A DNA stretch of 64,000 bases from Methylobacteriaceae bacterium (GCA_947444195.1 CANEZL010000029.1:1-64000); one strand, 5' to 3'. Positions 36,004 to 45,057 are shown, counted from the first letter of the stretch. Translations and numbers: made by a program. Notes: a model not told the origin generated them from the sequence alone.

Positions 36004-36812
36004 GGAGTCGTCTCCTTGGCCCGCGACGCGGCAGCCTTCCGCTTGAGACCGCGCAGGTCCCGGCGCAGCTCGGTCACCGTCTTGTGCAGGTCGTCGAGTT
36101 CGGCCCGGGTCGGGTAGCCGTACATCTGGCTGTAGAACTCGGCGAGGTCCGCCTGGGCGAGGCGGAGGTCGGTGGCGGCCTTGAGCGATTCCCGCTGGCT
36201 CCTCAGGAAGGCGTCGGAGCGCTGGGTCTCCACCAGCACCTCGTTGGCCGTCTCGATCCACAGGGTCATCAGCGCGCGGGCGGATTCCAAGGGCTGGCCC
36301 GCCTCGGTGCGGGCGTTGACGGCCTTCGAGAACACGCCGGTGGCCCGCGTCCAGGCCTCCAGCATCAGGGTGTTGTGCTCGAGGTTGCGCCGACGCAGGG
36401 CGGACCAGGCCGTGTTCAGCACGGCGAACTTCCGCTCGATCTGGAAGAGGTCGGAGAATTGCGGCCCCTCGGCGAAGCGGCTGAGGGCCGCGTCGATCTC
36501 GCTGGAGGCCGAGAGCCAGCCGCGCGGGTCGAACACCTTGGCGAGCACCTCGGCGGCCACGGGGTCCTTGTCCCCCTTGGCGTCACCCTGGGCGCCGAGG
36601 CTGCTGGTGAAGCTCGCGGCCACGCTCTGCGCGTCGGTCCAGGCCTTGGTGTAGGCGGTCTGGGCGGCGCGCACCGCCTCGAAATCGGGCGCGGGCGCGG
36701 GGCCCGCCGCCGTCTGCATGGCGCCCATCATGTTGGCCTGGGCCTCGGCGAAGGAGCGGGCGCCGCGGCTCCACAGCTCGCCCATGGCCTTCATGGTCTC
36801 CATCGGATCCAT
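36000..36812 (-). CDS. phaE: Class III PHA synthase subunit PhaE
   Basis: A 270-residue helical partner of PhaC. It contains WMEMQQ-less but family-like helices: MKAMGELWSRGARSFAEAQA at the start, and near the C terminus LAEFYSQMYGYPTRAELDDL with KTVTELRRDLRGLKRK, the conserved PhaE end. PhaE sequences vary, so the call rests on that C-terminal motif and on coupling to phaC. The ATG at 36812 follows GAGGAGGAA; the frame extends 22 codons upstream to a weaker start. Confidence 0.9.
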   Translation of the reverse strand: MDPMETMKAMGELWSRGARSFAEAQANMMGAMQTAAGPAPAPDFEAVRAAQTAYTKAWTDAQSVAASFTSSLGAQGDAKGDKDPVAAEVLAKVFDPRGWLSASSEIDAALSRFAEGPQFSDLFQIERKFAVLNTAWSALRRRNLEHNTLMLEAWTRATGVFSKAVNARTEAGQPLESARALMTLWIETANEVLVETQRSDAFLRSQRESLKAATDLRLAQADLAEFYSQMYGYPTRAELDDLHKTVTELRRDLRGLKRKAAASRAKETTP

Positions 36813-36914
36813 TCCGCGCTTCCTCCTCGCGCCCCTCGCGCGTGCCTCACCTGGACAGCCCCGCGCGGGCCGAGGCAACCCCGAAGTCGTGCCTCGGTCC
36901 GCGCGGAACGGGTC

Positions 36915-38093
36915 TCAGGCGGCCTGGCGGGCCTTGCCGTCGAGCGCCTCGGAATAGATGGCGAAGGCGTCGCCGTGGGTGACCTCGCGGGGGTTGTTCA
37001 CGAGGAGGCGGGTCTGCTTCATGGCGTCGGTGGCGAGCCGCTCGAGATCGCCCTCCTCGACGCCGACCTCGGCGAGCGAGGCGGGCACCTTGCAGTCCCG
37101 GCAGATCGCGGCGAGGCTCTCCACGAAGCGGGCGGCGGCCTCCTCCTCGGAGAGGCCGATCGCCGCCGGATCCACCACGGGGGCGAGCTCGGCGTAGAGC
37201 GCCTGCGCGTGGGAGAGGTTGAAGCGCATCACGCCCATCAGCACGAGGGCGTTCGAGAGCCCGTGGGGCACGTGGAAGATCGCCCCGATCGGGTAGGCCA
37301 GCGCGTGCACCGCCGCCACCGGGGCGTTGGCGAAGGCCATGCCGGCGAGCATCGAGCCCAGCAGCATGCCCGAGCGCGCCTCGAGGTTCTTCGGGTCCGA
37401 GCAGGCGGTGCGGATGTTGGAAGAGAGCAGGGCCAGGGCCTGCTTGGCGAGCTGGTCCGAGATCGGGTTCTTCTTGTGCTTGCTGGTGAAGGCCTCGATG
37501 GCGTGCACCATCGCGTCGATGCCGGTGGCCGCGGTGACGTGGGCGGGCAGGCCCAGGGTCAGCTCGGGGTCGAGCACCGCCCAGTCGGGCAGGAGCCGGG
37601 GGGAGACGACGCCCTTCTTCTCGGTGGTCGGCGTCGTGACGATGGAGATCGGCGTCACCTCGGAGCCGGTGCCGGCGGTGGTCGGCACGAGGACGAGGGG
37701 CAGGCGCTCGCCCTTGGCGAGGCCGACGCCGTAGATGTCGTCGAGCTTGTCCTCGGACTTGGCGAGGTAGGCCACGAGCTTGGCCGTATCGAGGGCCGAG
37801 CCGCCGCCGATGGACAGGACGAGGTCGGTGCCGGCCTCCCGGGCGCGGGCGGCGGCCGCCTCGACGATGGCCGCAGGCGGATCGGCCTTCACGTCCTCGT
37901 AGATGTCGAGCTGGATCCCGGCCTCCGCGAGCGCCGCCTCGGCGGCGCGGGTCAGCCCGGCCTCGCGCACGCCCTTGTCGGTGACGAGCATCACGCGCTT
38001 GGCCTTCAGCCCCGCCACGATCTCCGGGAGCTTCTTGGCGGCGCCGGCCTCGAACAGGACGTTCGGCGTGGTCTGGAAGGTGAAGGGATTCAT
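36915..38093 (-). CDS. Iron-containing alcohol dehydrogenase (possible 4-hydroxybutyrate dehydrogenase)
   Basis: A 392-residue group III alcohol dehydrogenase. The NAD(P) region has LSIGGGSALDTAK and TTAGTGSEVTPISIVTT; the metal ligands are in GIDAMVHAIEAF (Asp, His) and in VHALAYPIGAIFHVPHG (two His). Substrates in this family include ethanol, 1,3-propanediol, lactaldehyde, methanol and 4-hydroxybutyrate/succinate semialdehyde. Lying between a 2-oxoacid decarboxylase-like gene and PHA synthase genes with gabD nearby, it could reduce succinate semialdehyde. That substrate is inferred only. Confidence 0.9.
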   Translation of the reverse strand: MNPFTFQTTPNVLFEAGAAKKLPEIVAGLKAKRVMLVTDKGVREAGLTRAAEAALAEAGIQLDIYEDVKADPPAAIVEAAAARAREAGTDLVLSIGGGSALDTAKLVAYLAKSEDKLDDIYGVGLAKGERLPLVLVPTTAGTGSEVTPISIVTTPTTEKKGVVSPRLLPDWAVLDPELTLGLPAHVTAATGIDAMVHAIEAFTSKHKKNPISDQLAKQALALLSSNIRTACSDPKNLEARSGMLLGSMLAGMAFANAPVAAVHALAYPIGAIFHVPHGLSNALVLMGVMRFNLSHAQALYAELAPVVDPAAIGLSEEEAAARFVESLAAICRDCKVPASLAEVGVEEGDLERLATDAMKQTRLLVNNPREVTHGDAFAIYSEALDGKARQAA

Positions 38094-38212
38094 GGGGCGC
38101 TCGGGCTCCTTCTGATGCCGCCGGGCATCTCGGGATCTTCGGGTGAGGCCCGCGCGCCGGAGCGCGCGGGCGGTCGGTCTCGGTGGGCCCGCCGCGCCGC
38201 GGGCCGCGGCCC

Positions 38213-39871
38213 TCACTCGGCCGGGTCGAGCTGGAGCTCCTTCACCTTCTCGCGCAGCTCCTTGACGAGCACGCGGGTGTTCTCCGAGTAGTCGATCGGC
38301 ACCGCCACGAGGTGCACGCCGCCGGCCTGGAAGGCCTTCTCCAGGGTCGAGCCCAGCTCGTCGACCGAGCCGACCCGGTGACCGGTGGCGCCGTAGGACT
38401 CGGCGTACTTCACGAAGTCGGGGTTCTTGAAGGTCATGCCGTAGTCGGCGAACTCGTCCACCGCCTGCTTCCAGCGGATCATGCCGTAGGCCGAGTCGTC
38501 GAGAATGAGCACCACGAGGTTGAGGCCGAGGCGCACCGCGGTCTCCATCTCCTGGCTGTTCATCATGAAGCCGCCGTCGCCGCACACCGCCATCACGCGG
38601 CGGTTGGGGTAGAGGATCGCGGCCATCATCGCCGAGGGGAGCCCCGCGCCCATCGTGGCCAGCGCGTTGTCGAGGAGCAGCGTGTTGGCGACGTAGGTGC
38701 GGTAGTTCCGGGCGAACCAGATCTTGTACATCCCGTTGTCGAGGCAGACGATGCCGTCCTCGGGGATGACCTTGCGCACGTCGCGCACGAGGCGCTGCGG
38801 CGTGACCGGGAAGCGGTCCTCGTCGGCCCGGTCGGCGATGCGCGAGAGGATGTGCTCGCGCAGGGGCAGGAGCGCGCCCGCGTTCGGCAGCTTGTCCTCA
38901 AGCCGGTCGGCCAGGATCTTCAGGGTGGGGCCGAGATCGCCCACCACCTCTGCGTCGGGGTAGTACACCTCCTCGACGTTGGCCGGCATGTAGCTGATGT
39001 GCAGCACCTTCTGGCCGCGCTGGCCCATGAAGAAGGGCGGCTTCTCCACCGTGTCGTGGCCGATGGCGATGATGAGGTCGGCCGCGTCGATCGCCTCGTG
39101 CACGTAGTCGCGCTCGGACAGGGCGGCGGTGCCCATGTAGAGGCGGGTGCCGTGGGCGACGGTGCCCTTGCCCATCTGCGTGGTGAAGAACGGGATGCCC
39201 GTGCGCTGCACGAAGCCGCCGAGGTCGCTCGTGGAGCGCGGACGGCTCGCGGCGGCGCCCAGCATGATCAGCGGGCGCTTGGCCGCGACGATCATCTGCG
39301 CGGCGCTCTCGATGGCCTTCGGGTGGGCGACCGGGATCTCCACCGGGTGGCTCGGCACGACGTGGGCGTCGGCCTGTTCCGCGGCGATGTCCTCGGGCAG
39401 CTCGAGCAGGACAGGGCCGGGCCGCTCCTCCATGGCGACGCGGAAGGCGTCGCGCACGATGGTCGGGATCGAGGAGGCGGAGACGATCTGGCGGGCCATC
39501 TTGGTGATCGGCTTCATCGAGGCGATGATGTCGACGATCTGGAAGCGGGCCTGGCGGGCCTTCAGGATGCCCTTCTGGCCGGTGATGATGATCATCGGCA
39601 TGGCGCCGAGATGCGCGTAGGCCGCGCCCGTGGAGAAGTTCAGCGCGCCCGGGCCGAGGGTGGCGAGACACACGCCGGGCTTGCCGGTGAGGCGCCCATA
39701 GGTGGCGGCCATGAAGGCGGCGGCCTGCTCGTGCCGGGTCAAGATCAGCTCGATCTTCGAGGTGCGGAGCGACTCGACGATGTCGAGGTTCTCCTCGCCC
39801 GGGATACCGAAGATGCGCTCGACCCCCTCGTTCTCAAGCGCCTGGACGAGTAGATCGGAACCTTTCGGCAT
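38213..39871 (-). CDS. TPP-dependent acetolactate synthase-like enzyme, possible 2-oxoacid decarboxylase
   Basis: A 552-residue thiamine-diphosphate enzyme with the three usual domains. The N-terminal cofactor-activating Glu is present (LTRHEQAAAFMA), and the C-terminal metal/TPP site reads VCGDGGFMMN with the Asn two residues on. VERIFGIPGEENLDIVESL and CLATLGPGALNFSTG are conserved in the superfamily. The GEENLDI segment and the SSADH-containing context recall the cyanobacterial 2-oxoglutarate decarboxylase, annotated as acetolactate synthase for years. The Glu excludes glyoxylate carboligase. No small regulatory subunit gene is present. Substrate undetermined. Confidence 0.85.
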   Translation of the reverse strand: MPKGSDLLVQALENEGVERIFGIPGEENLDIVESLRTSKIELILTRHEQAAAFMAATYGRLTGKPGVCLATLGPGALNFSTGAAYAHLGAMPMIIITGQKGILKARQARFQIVDIIASMKPITKMARQIVSASSIPTIVRDAFRVAMEERPGPVLLELPEDIAAEQADAHVVPSHPVEIPVAHPKAIESAAQMIVAAKRPLIMLGAAASRPRSTSDLGGFVQRTGIPFFTTQMGKGTVAHGTRLYMGTAALSERDYVHEAIDAADLIIAIGHDTVEKPPFFMGQRGQKVLHISYMPANVEEVYYPDAEVVGDLGPTLKILADRLEDKLPNAGALLPLREHILSRIADRADEDRFPVTPQRLVRDVRKVIPEDGIVCLDNGMYKIWFARNYRTYVANTLLLDNALATMGAGLPSAMMAAILYPNRRVMAVCGDGGFMMNSQEMETAVRLGLNLVVLILDDSAYGMIRWKQAVDEFADYGMTFKNPDFVKYAESYGATGHRVGSVDELGSTLEKAFQAGGVHLVAVPIDYSENTRVLVKELREKVKELQLDPAE

Positions 39872-40254
39872 GAACCTATTCCTTCTTGAACGGGGCCCGG
39901 ATCGGCGGGCCTGCATACGCGGCGAGTCAATGCCGCGGCCGAGGGCGTGGTTTCGGCCAAGGTGGACCCGACGACAATCAGGTGCGCCCGCCTTCCTGCC
40001 GCGGGAGTATAAGATTCGGGCCGGTTGAAAGTGGTCGACTGGACACCAGAGCGGCGCGCGGGGTCGAGGCAGCGTCGAGACAGCCCGGAATGCTTCGGCT
40101 GAGAACGGCGCGCGTCCGGGGCCGGTTCCACCGGGCAGGGCCGGCGGCACCTTCGGCGATCCCCTCGGCGTCGGGAGATCCCCGAGAACGAGATCCCGCG
40201 GGCTCGGAGGAGGCCGTGGGATCGTCCGGGATCGTCGTCGTGCGTGTCGGCCGG
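39872..40254. other. Intergenic region upstream of the TPP enzyme
   Basis: 383 bases between the transporter stop and the TPP-enzyme ATG. A ribosome site AAGGAA precedes the ATG. The sequence GTATAAGATTCGGGCCGGTTGAAAG around 40006-40030 is less GC-rich and may mark a promoter for the downstream enzyme genes. No gene or clear terminator was seen. Confidence 0.4.
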
Positions 40255-41631
40255 TCAGACCAGCCAGCGCAGGAAGATCAGCACGCCGGTGACGGTGATG
40301 GCGCCGCCGATCCGGGTGGCGATCTGGGCGAAGGGCATCAGCTGCATGCGCTCGGCGGCGGTGAGGATCGCGACGTCGCCGGTGCCGCCCTGGCCCGAGT
40401 GGCAGGCGTTCACGATCGCGGTCTCGATCGGGTACATGTTCATGGCCCGGCCCACGAGGAAGCCCGTCGCCATCAGGGTGAACACCGTCGAGACGATGAC
40501 GACGAGATTGACCAGGGTGAAGGCGGCGATGAGCTTGTCCCAGGGGGTCAGCGCGACGCCGATGGCGAAGAGCAGCGGGTAGGTCATGCCCACCTGCACG
40601 AACTTGTAGACCACGAAGCCGCCGGCCTGGAGATGGGGCGAGACCGCCTGGGCGAGCTTGGCCATCACCGCCAGGAACAGCATCGCCACGGGCGCCGGCA
40701 GGCCGAAGACGTGGTGCATCATCACGCCGAGCAGGTAGAGGGTCACGGCGGTGAGGCCGGCCGCCGCGATGGTGGCGACGTCCATGGCGCCCCCGGTCTC
40801 GCTCGCCGCCGTCTCGCTCTTCGGGTCCATGTCGTCGTGCTCGCCCGGCTGCAGGCGGCCGTTGCCGGTGAGGTGCGGCATCTTCTTGCCGACGAAGTTC
40901 AGGGTGCCGGAGAACAGGATCGCGGTCAGGCTGCCGAGCATCACCGGGGGCAGCACCTGGGCGAAGAGGTCGCCCTGGGACTGGCCGAGGATCGCCGCGT
41001 AGCCGATGGAGAGCGGGATCGCGCCCTCGCCGACGCCGCCGGCCATGATCGGCACCACGATGAAGAAGAAGGTCTTGTAGGCGCCGAGACCCAGCGCCAC
41101 GCCGACCAGGGTGCCGACGCAGGCCGCCGCGACCGAGCCGACGGCCAGCGGCACGAAGATCTTCAGGAAGCCCCGGATCAGGACCTGGCGGTCCATGCCG
41201 AGGATCGAGCCGACGATGATCGCGGCGATATAGAGGTAGAGGAAGTTGGTGAACTTCGTGAAGTCGGTGATCGACTTCTGGATCTGCGGCGGGATCAGCC
41301 CGTAATAGGCCAGAGCCGAGGGGATGAAGGTCGCGAAGATCGCGCCGGCGCCGATGGCGCGCAGCACCGGCAGCCGCTTGCCGATCTCGGCGCAGGTGAA
41401 GCCGCCGAGGACGAGCACCGCGATCATCGAGGGCGCGTCGGCCTTGATCTCGCCCTCCAGGGTGAGCACCGTGAGCAGGGCGACGAGGATGAGGTAGACC
41501 GGCAGCGGGATGATGCCGATCTTGAAGTCCATCAGGCGCCACCAGCCGTGGGGCCAGAACGGCTCGCGCCCGGCCTCCGCCGCGCGCGGCGCGGCCTGCA
41601 GCGGAATCGGTGCGACGGCATCGGCTTGCAT
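40255..41631 (-). CDS. 2-hydroxycarboxylate transporter family protein (citrate/malate type)
   Basis: A 458-residue membrane transporter of the 2HCT (CitS/MaeN) family with about 11 spans. Both pore loops carry GGxG: MAGGVGEGAIPLS (about residue 205) and SGQGGTGDVAILTA (about 418). The first is followed by IGYAAILGQ. An Arg in the last span region (ATRIGG) fits substrate carboxylate binding. CitS-type proteins carry citrate or malate with sodium. The ribosome site GGGAGGAAA precedes the ATG. It is divergent from the response regulator, suggesting control by that system. Confidence 0.92.
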   Translation of the reverse strand: MQADAVAPIPLQAAPRAAEAGREPFWPHGWWRLMDFKIGIIPLPVYLILVALLTVLTLEGEIKADAPSMIAVLVLGGFTCAEIGKRLPVLRAIGAGAIFATFIPSALAYYGLIPPQIQKSITDFTKFTNFLYLYIAAIIVGSILGMDRQVLIRGFLKIFVPLAVGSVAAACVGTLVGVALGLGAYKTFFFIVVPIMAGGVGEGAIPLSIGYAAILGQSQGDLFAQVLPPVMLGSLTAILFSGTLNFVGKKMPHLTGNGRLQPGEHDDMDPKSETAASETGGAMDVATIAAAGLTAVTLYLLGVMMHHVFGLPAPVAMLFLAVMAKLAQAVSPHLQAGGFVVYKFVQVGMTYPLLFAIGVALTPWDKLIAAFTLVNLVVIVSTVFTLMATGFLVGRAMNMYPIETAIVNACHSGQGGTGDVAILTAAERMQLMPFAQIATRIGGAITVTGVLIFLRWLV

Positions 41632-41778
41632 CGTGATTTCCTCCCGATTTCAGAATTCGGTCTTCGTGCCGCGCACTCGAAGAGGTGCGCTTGGAACTGT
41701 TTGGCGAGCTTGGTATCCCCGCTCTCTGACGCCAACCTGACAGACGGCGTGGGCACGACCTTGTGATGGGGCCCGTCG
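41632..41778. promoter_or_regulatory. Divergent promoter region, transporter / response regulator
   Basis: 147 bases between the divergent starts. The sequence is relatively AT-rich for this genome (GAATTCGGTCTTCG, TTGGAACTGTTTGGCGAGCTTGG). This is the most likely binding site for the response regulator at 41779; no repeat half-sites stand out. Confidence 0.5.
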
Positions 41779-42468
41779 ATGCGGATACTGGTCGTCGAGG
41801 ACACGGCCGAAGTCGCCGAGTCGATCCTCGCCGGTTTCCGCCGCATCGGGCACAGCGTCGACTGGGCTCCCGACGGGACGACCGCCGACGAGATCCTGGC
41901 GACGCAGAGCTACGATCTCGTCGTCCTCGACCTCACCTTGCCGGGGCTCGACGGCGCGGCCGTGCTCAAGGCCCTGCGCGGGCGCGGCGGCACCAGCCCC
42001 GTCCTCGTGCTGACGGCGCGGGGCGCGGTGGACGAGCGCGTGCGGGTGCTCGACCTCGGGGCCGACGACTACCTCACCAAGCCCTTCGATTTCCGCGAGC
42101 TCGAGGCGCGGGCCCGCGCTCTCCTGCGCCGCTCGGCCGGGGAGGCGACCAACGCCCTGGTCTGCGGCGACATCGCCATCGACCGGGCGGGGCGCAGCGT
42201 CACCGTGGCGGGCGTGCCCGTGGAGATGACGCGCCGGGAGTTGATCCTCTTGGAGATCCTGGCCGCGCGCCCCGGCCGCGTCTTCAGCAAGGACGAACTC
42301 CTCGACCGCCTGTTCGGCCTCGACGAGAGCCCGACCTTCAACGCGGTGGAGCAGTACGTCGCCCGCGTGCGGCGCAAGCTCGGCGCCTCCGAGGTGCAGA
42401 TCCGGACCCTGCGCGGCCTCGGCTACCAGCTCACGCCCGCGGCCAAGGGGGCCAGGACGGCATGGTAG
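41779..42468 (+). CDS. OmpR-family response regulator (TctD-like)
   Basis: A 229-residue regulator. Receiver domain: acidic residues in VVEDTAE, the phosphorylated Asp in DLVVLDLTLPGLDG, and the Lys in DYLTKPFDFRELEARARAL. C-terminal winged helix: VEMTRRELILLEILAARPGR and IRTLRGLGYQL. TctD-class regulators control tricarboxylate uptake in enterobacteria. The following kinase with a 2CSK_N-type sensor and the facing transporter gene support the same kind of role. Confidence 0.92.
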   Translation: MRILVVEDTAEVAESILAGFRRIGHSVDWAPDGTTADEILATQSYDLVVLDLTLPGLDGAAVLKALRGRGGTSPVLVLTARGAVDERVRVLDLGADDYLTKPFDFRELEARARALLRRSAGEATNALVCGDIAIDRAGRSVTVAGVPVEMTRRELILLEILAARPGRVFSKDELLDRLFGLDESPTFNAVEQYVARVRRKLGASEVQIRTLRGLGYQLTPAAKGARTAW

Positions 42469-42502
42469 GGCGCGCCCGCCCGCGGCCGGGCCGGGGCGCC
42501 GG

Positions 42503-43939
42503 GTGAGGCCGCGCCCGCGAGGCCCCTCCCTCTACCGGCGCGTCACCGGCCTCGTGGCGGCGGTGATGGCGGTGACCGCGCTCGCCCTCGGCGCGGTGGC
42601 GGCCTCCTACGCCCGCGCCGCAGCGGACGGGGCCTACGACCGTCTCCTCGTGGCGGCCGCCCTCCAGATCGTGGAGAGCGTCTACACGGTGGACGGGGTG
42701 CTGCACGTGGACCCGCCCTTCTCCGCCTTCGAGACCCTGGCGCTCGCCGCCGACGACCGGGTCTTCTACGCGGTCGCCGGCACGGACGGCACGGTGCTCA
42801 CCGGATACGACGACCTGCCCGCGCTCCTCCGGGGCGAGCCCGCGGGCGGCCTGCCGGCCCTCGGCGACGCCCGCTTCCTCGGCGCCCCCGTGCGCACGGT
42901 CGCGGTGCGCCGCTACGTGCCCGACGCGGCGACGCCCGGATGGGTGCGGGTGGCGCTCGCCCAGACCAACGAGGCGCGCGGCGCCCTCGCCCGCGACCTC
43001 ACGGTGAAGGCGCTGGCGCTGCTCGCCGTGATGATGCTCCTCGGCTTCCTCGCCGCCCTCTTCGCCGTGCGCGTCGCCCTCGCCCCCCTCGCCCGGGTGG
43101 AGCGCAGCATGCGCGCCCGCGACCCGAAGGACCTCGCCCCGATCGGCGTGGAGACGCCGCGCGAGATCGCCGCCCTCGTCGGCGCGATCGACGGTTTCAC
43201 CGAGCGCCTCGGACGCCATCTCGCCCTGCTCCAGCGCTTCGTCGCCGAGGCGAGCCACCAGATCCGCACGCCGCTCGCCGCCCTCTCCTCCCAGGTCGAT
43301 CTCCTGGTCTGGGCGGAGCGCGGCGCGGGGGGGGAGGCCGAGGAGCGGCGCGCCCGCCTGATGCGGGTGCGCGCCCGGGCGCGGGAACTCGCCCGGCTCA
43401 CCAACCAGCTCCTCGACCACGCCATGGTGAGCCACCGGGTCGAGGCGGTCCGCTTCACCCCTGTCGACCTCGCGGACCTCGCCCGCGGCATCCTGCGCGG
43501 CATCGCCGGCACGCTGGAGCGGGAGATCGACCTCGCCTATGACGGGCCGGACGAGCCCGTCCGCGTGCTCGGCGAGGCGCTCAGCCTGCGCGAGGCGGTG
43601 GCCAACCTCGTGGGCAACGCCCTCAAGCACGGCGCGCGCACGCGCCTGGAGATCGCGGTGCGGCAGCGGGACGGCTTCAGCGAGATCGCCGTGATCGACG
43701 ACGGGCCCGGCATCCCGGAGGCGGACTGGGCGCGGGTGCGCCGGCCCTTCGAGGGCAGCGGCCGGCGGGGCGCGGACGGGGCGGACGAGGGCGGGCTCAA
43801 GGGCGCCGGCCTCGGCCTCGCCATCGCCGAGGACGTGGTGCGCGCCCATCGCGGCACGATGGGCTTCTCCGTGCTGCCGGACGGCTGCTTCGCCGTTACC
43901 CTGACGATCCCCGCCGCACCGGCGGGAGGGGCGGCCTGA
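42503..43939 (+). CDS. Sensor histidine kinase with 2CSK_N-type periplasmic domain (TctE-like)
   Basis: A 478-residue kinase starting at a GTG. TM1 at about residues 14-35, a periplasmic domain of about 130 residues (ADGAYDRLLVAAALQIVESV, DDRVFYAVAGTDGTVLTGYD) as in TctE, and TM2 at about 170-190. The phospho-His is in FVAEASHQIRTPLAAL, the N box NLVGNALKHG, the G boxes DDGPGIP and GAGLGLAIA. The stop overlaps the binding-protein ATG (ATGA), linking sensor and ligand-binding protein. Confidence 0.92.
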   Translation: MRPRPRGPSLYRRVTGLVAAVMAVTALALGAVAASYARAAADGAYDRLLVAAALQIVESVYTVDGVLHVDPPFSAFETLALAADDRVFYAVAGTDGTVLTGYDDLPALLRGEPAGGLPALGDARFLGAPVRTVAVRRYVPDAATPGWVRVALAQTNEARGALARDLTVKALALLAVMMLLGFLAALFAVRVALAPLARVERSMRARDPKDLAPIGVETPREIAALVGAIDGFTERLGRHLALLQRFVAEASHQIRTPLAALSSQVDLLVWAERGAGGEAEERRARLMRVRARARELARLTNQLLDHAMVSHRVEAVRFTPVDLADLARGILRGIAGTLEREIDLAYDGPDEPVRVLGEALSLREAVANLVGNALKHGARTRLEIAVRQRDGFSEIAVIDDGPGIPEADWARVRRPFEGSGRRGADGADEGGLKGAGLGLAIAEDVVRAHRGTMGFSVLPDGCFAVTLTIPAAPAGGAA

Positions 43940-45057
43940 TGCCGGGCCGGGGCCTCGCGGCGGGCTTCCGCGGGCGCGTCCTGCGCCTCGGCCTGCTCTG
44001 CGCGCTCCTCGCCCCCCGTGCGGCATCGGCCCTGGAGACCCACCGCTTCCCGGCACCGGGGGCAGAGGCCCTCACCCTCGCCGTTCACGCGGCAACCGAC
44101 CTCTCGGCCATGCGCCCGCTGATCGAGGATTTCCAGGCGATGCGGCCGGACGTGGCGGTGGCCTATACGGAATACGTCACGGCGGAGCTGTTCGAGCGCA
44201 TGCGCGCGTCCTGCGCGGGCGCGGGCGGGGTCGACCTCGTCCTGTCCTCCTCCGTCGACCAGCTGCTCAAGCTCGTCAACGACGGCTGCGCGCGCAAGCT
44301 CGGCCTCCCGGCAAGCGGCGCGCTGCCCCGCTGGACCCGCTGGCGGGACGAGCTGTTCGGCTTCACCTTCGAGCCGGCGGTGATCGTCTACAACCGCGAC
44401 GCGGTGCCCCCCGAGGACCGCCGCCGCACGCGGGCCGGGCTCATCGATCTGCTGCGCGCCCGGCCCGAGCTCTATGCCGGCCGGATCGGCACCTACGACG
44501 TCACCAGTTCGGGGATCGGCTACCTGTTCTCCGCCTACGATGCCCGCGGTGGCGCGGTGTTCGGCCGGGTGATGGAGGCGCTCGGCCGGGCGCGGGTCAC
44601 CCTGAGCTGCTGCACCACGGAACTCCTGGACGCCCTCGCCAGCGGCCGCCTCGCGATCGGCTACAATCTGCTCGGCTCCTACGCGGTGGCGGCGCAGCGC
44701 GCGGGCGCCCCCCTGCAGGTCGTCATCCCGCGGGACTACACGGTGGTGCTGAGCCGGGCGGTCTTCGTGCCGAAGGGCGCCCCCCAGGCCGAGGCGGCCC
44801 GGGCCTTCGTGGCCTATCTCCTGTCGGAGCGGGGCCAGGCCCGCGCTCGGGCGGGCAGCTTCGTGTTCGGCTTCGACGGGGCCGACGTGCCGGAGGCGGA
44901 CGGACCGGCGCTGGCCCCGGCCTCCGCGATCCTGCGGCCGATCGAGATCAGCCCCGAACTGCTGGCGATCCAGGACCGGGCCAAGCGCGCCCGGCTGATC
45001 GGGGAATGGCGGAGCGCGGTGGGCGCCCCCTCTCCCGACCCGCCGCAGCGCCCGTGA
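43939..45057 (+). CDS. Periplasmic solute-binding protein, probable accessory sensor
   Basis: A 372-residue exported protein with a signal peptide (about residues 12-32) and a type 2 periplasmic-binding fold of the iron/small-molecule class: LTLAVHAATDLSAMRPLIEDF, GGVDLVLSSSVDQLLKLVNDG, LFGFTFEPAVIVYNRD and AYDARGG. It has no permease or ATPase partner nearby. Its coupling to a sensor kinase suggests it hands ligand state to the kinase, as known for PgtC- or BctC-like regulators. Ligand unknown. Confidence 0.87.
   Translation: MPGRGLAAGFRGRVLRLGLLCALLAPRAASALETHRFPAPGAEALTLAVHAATDLSAMRPLIEDFQAMRPDVAVAYTEYVTAELFERMRASCAGAGGVDLVLSSSVDQLLKLVNDGCARKLGLPASGALPRWTRWRDELFGFTFEPAVIVYNRDAVPPEDRRRTRAGLIDLLRARPELYAGRIGTYDVTSSGIGYLFSAYDARGGAVFGRVMEALGRARVTLSCCTTELLDALASGRLAIGYNLLGSYAVAAQRAGAPLQVVIPRDYTVVLSRAVFVPKGAPQAEAARAFVAYLLSERGQARARAGSFVFGFDGADVPEADGPALAPASAILRPIEISPELLAIQDRAKRARLIGEWRSAVGAPSPDPPQRP

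Noticed and set aside
38213..39871. Glyoxylate carboligase (gcl) as identity of the TPP enzyme
   Set aside because: Glyoxylate carboligase lacks the activating Glu, which is present here in RHEQAAAFMA, and no glyoxylate genes are nearby.
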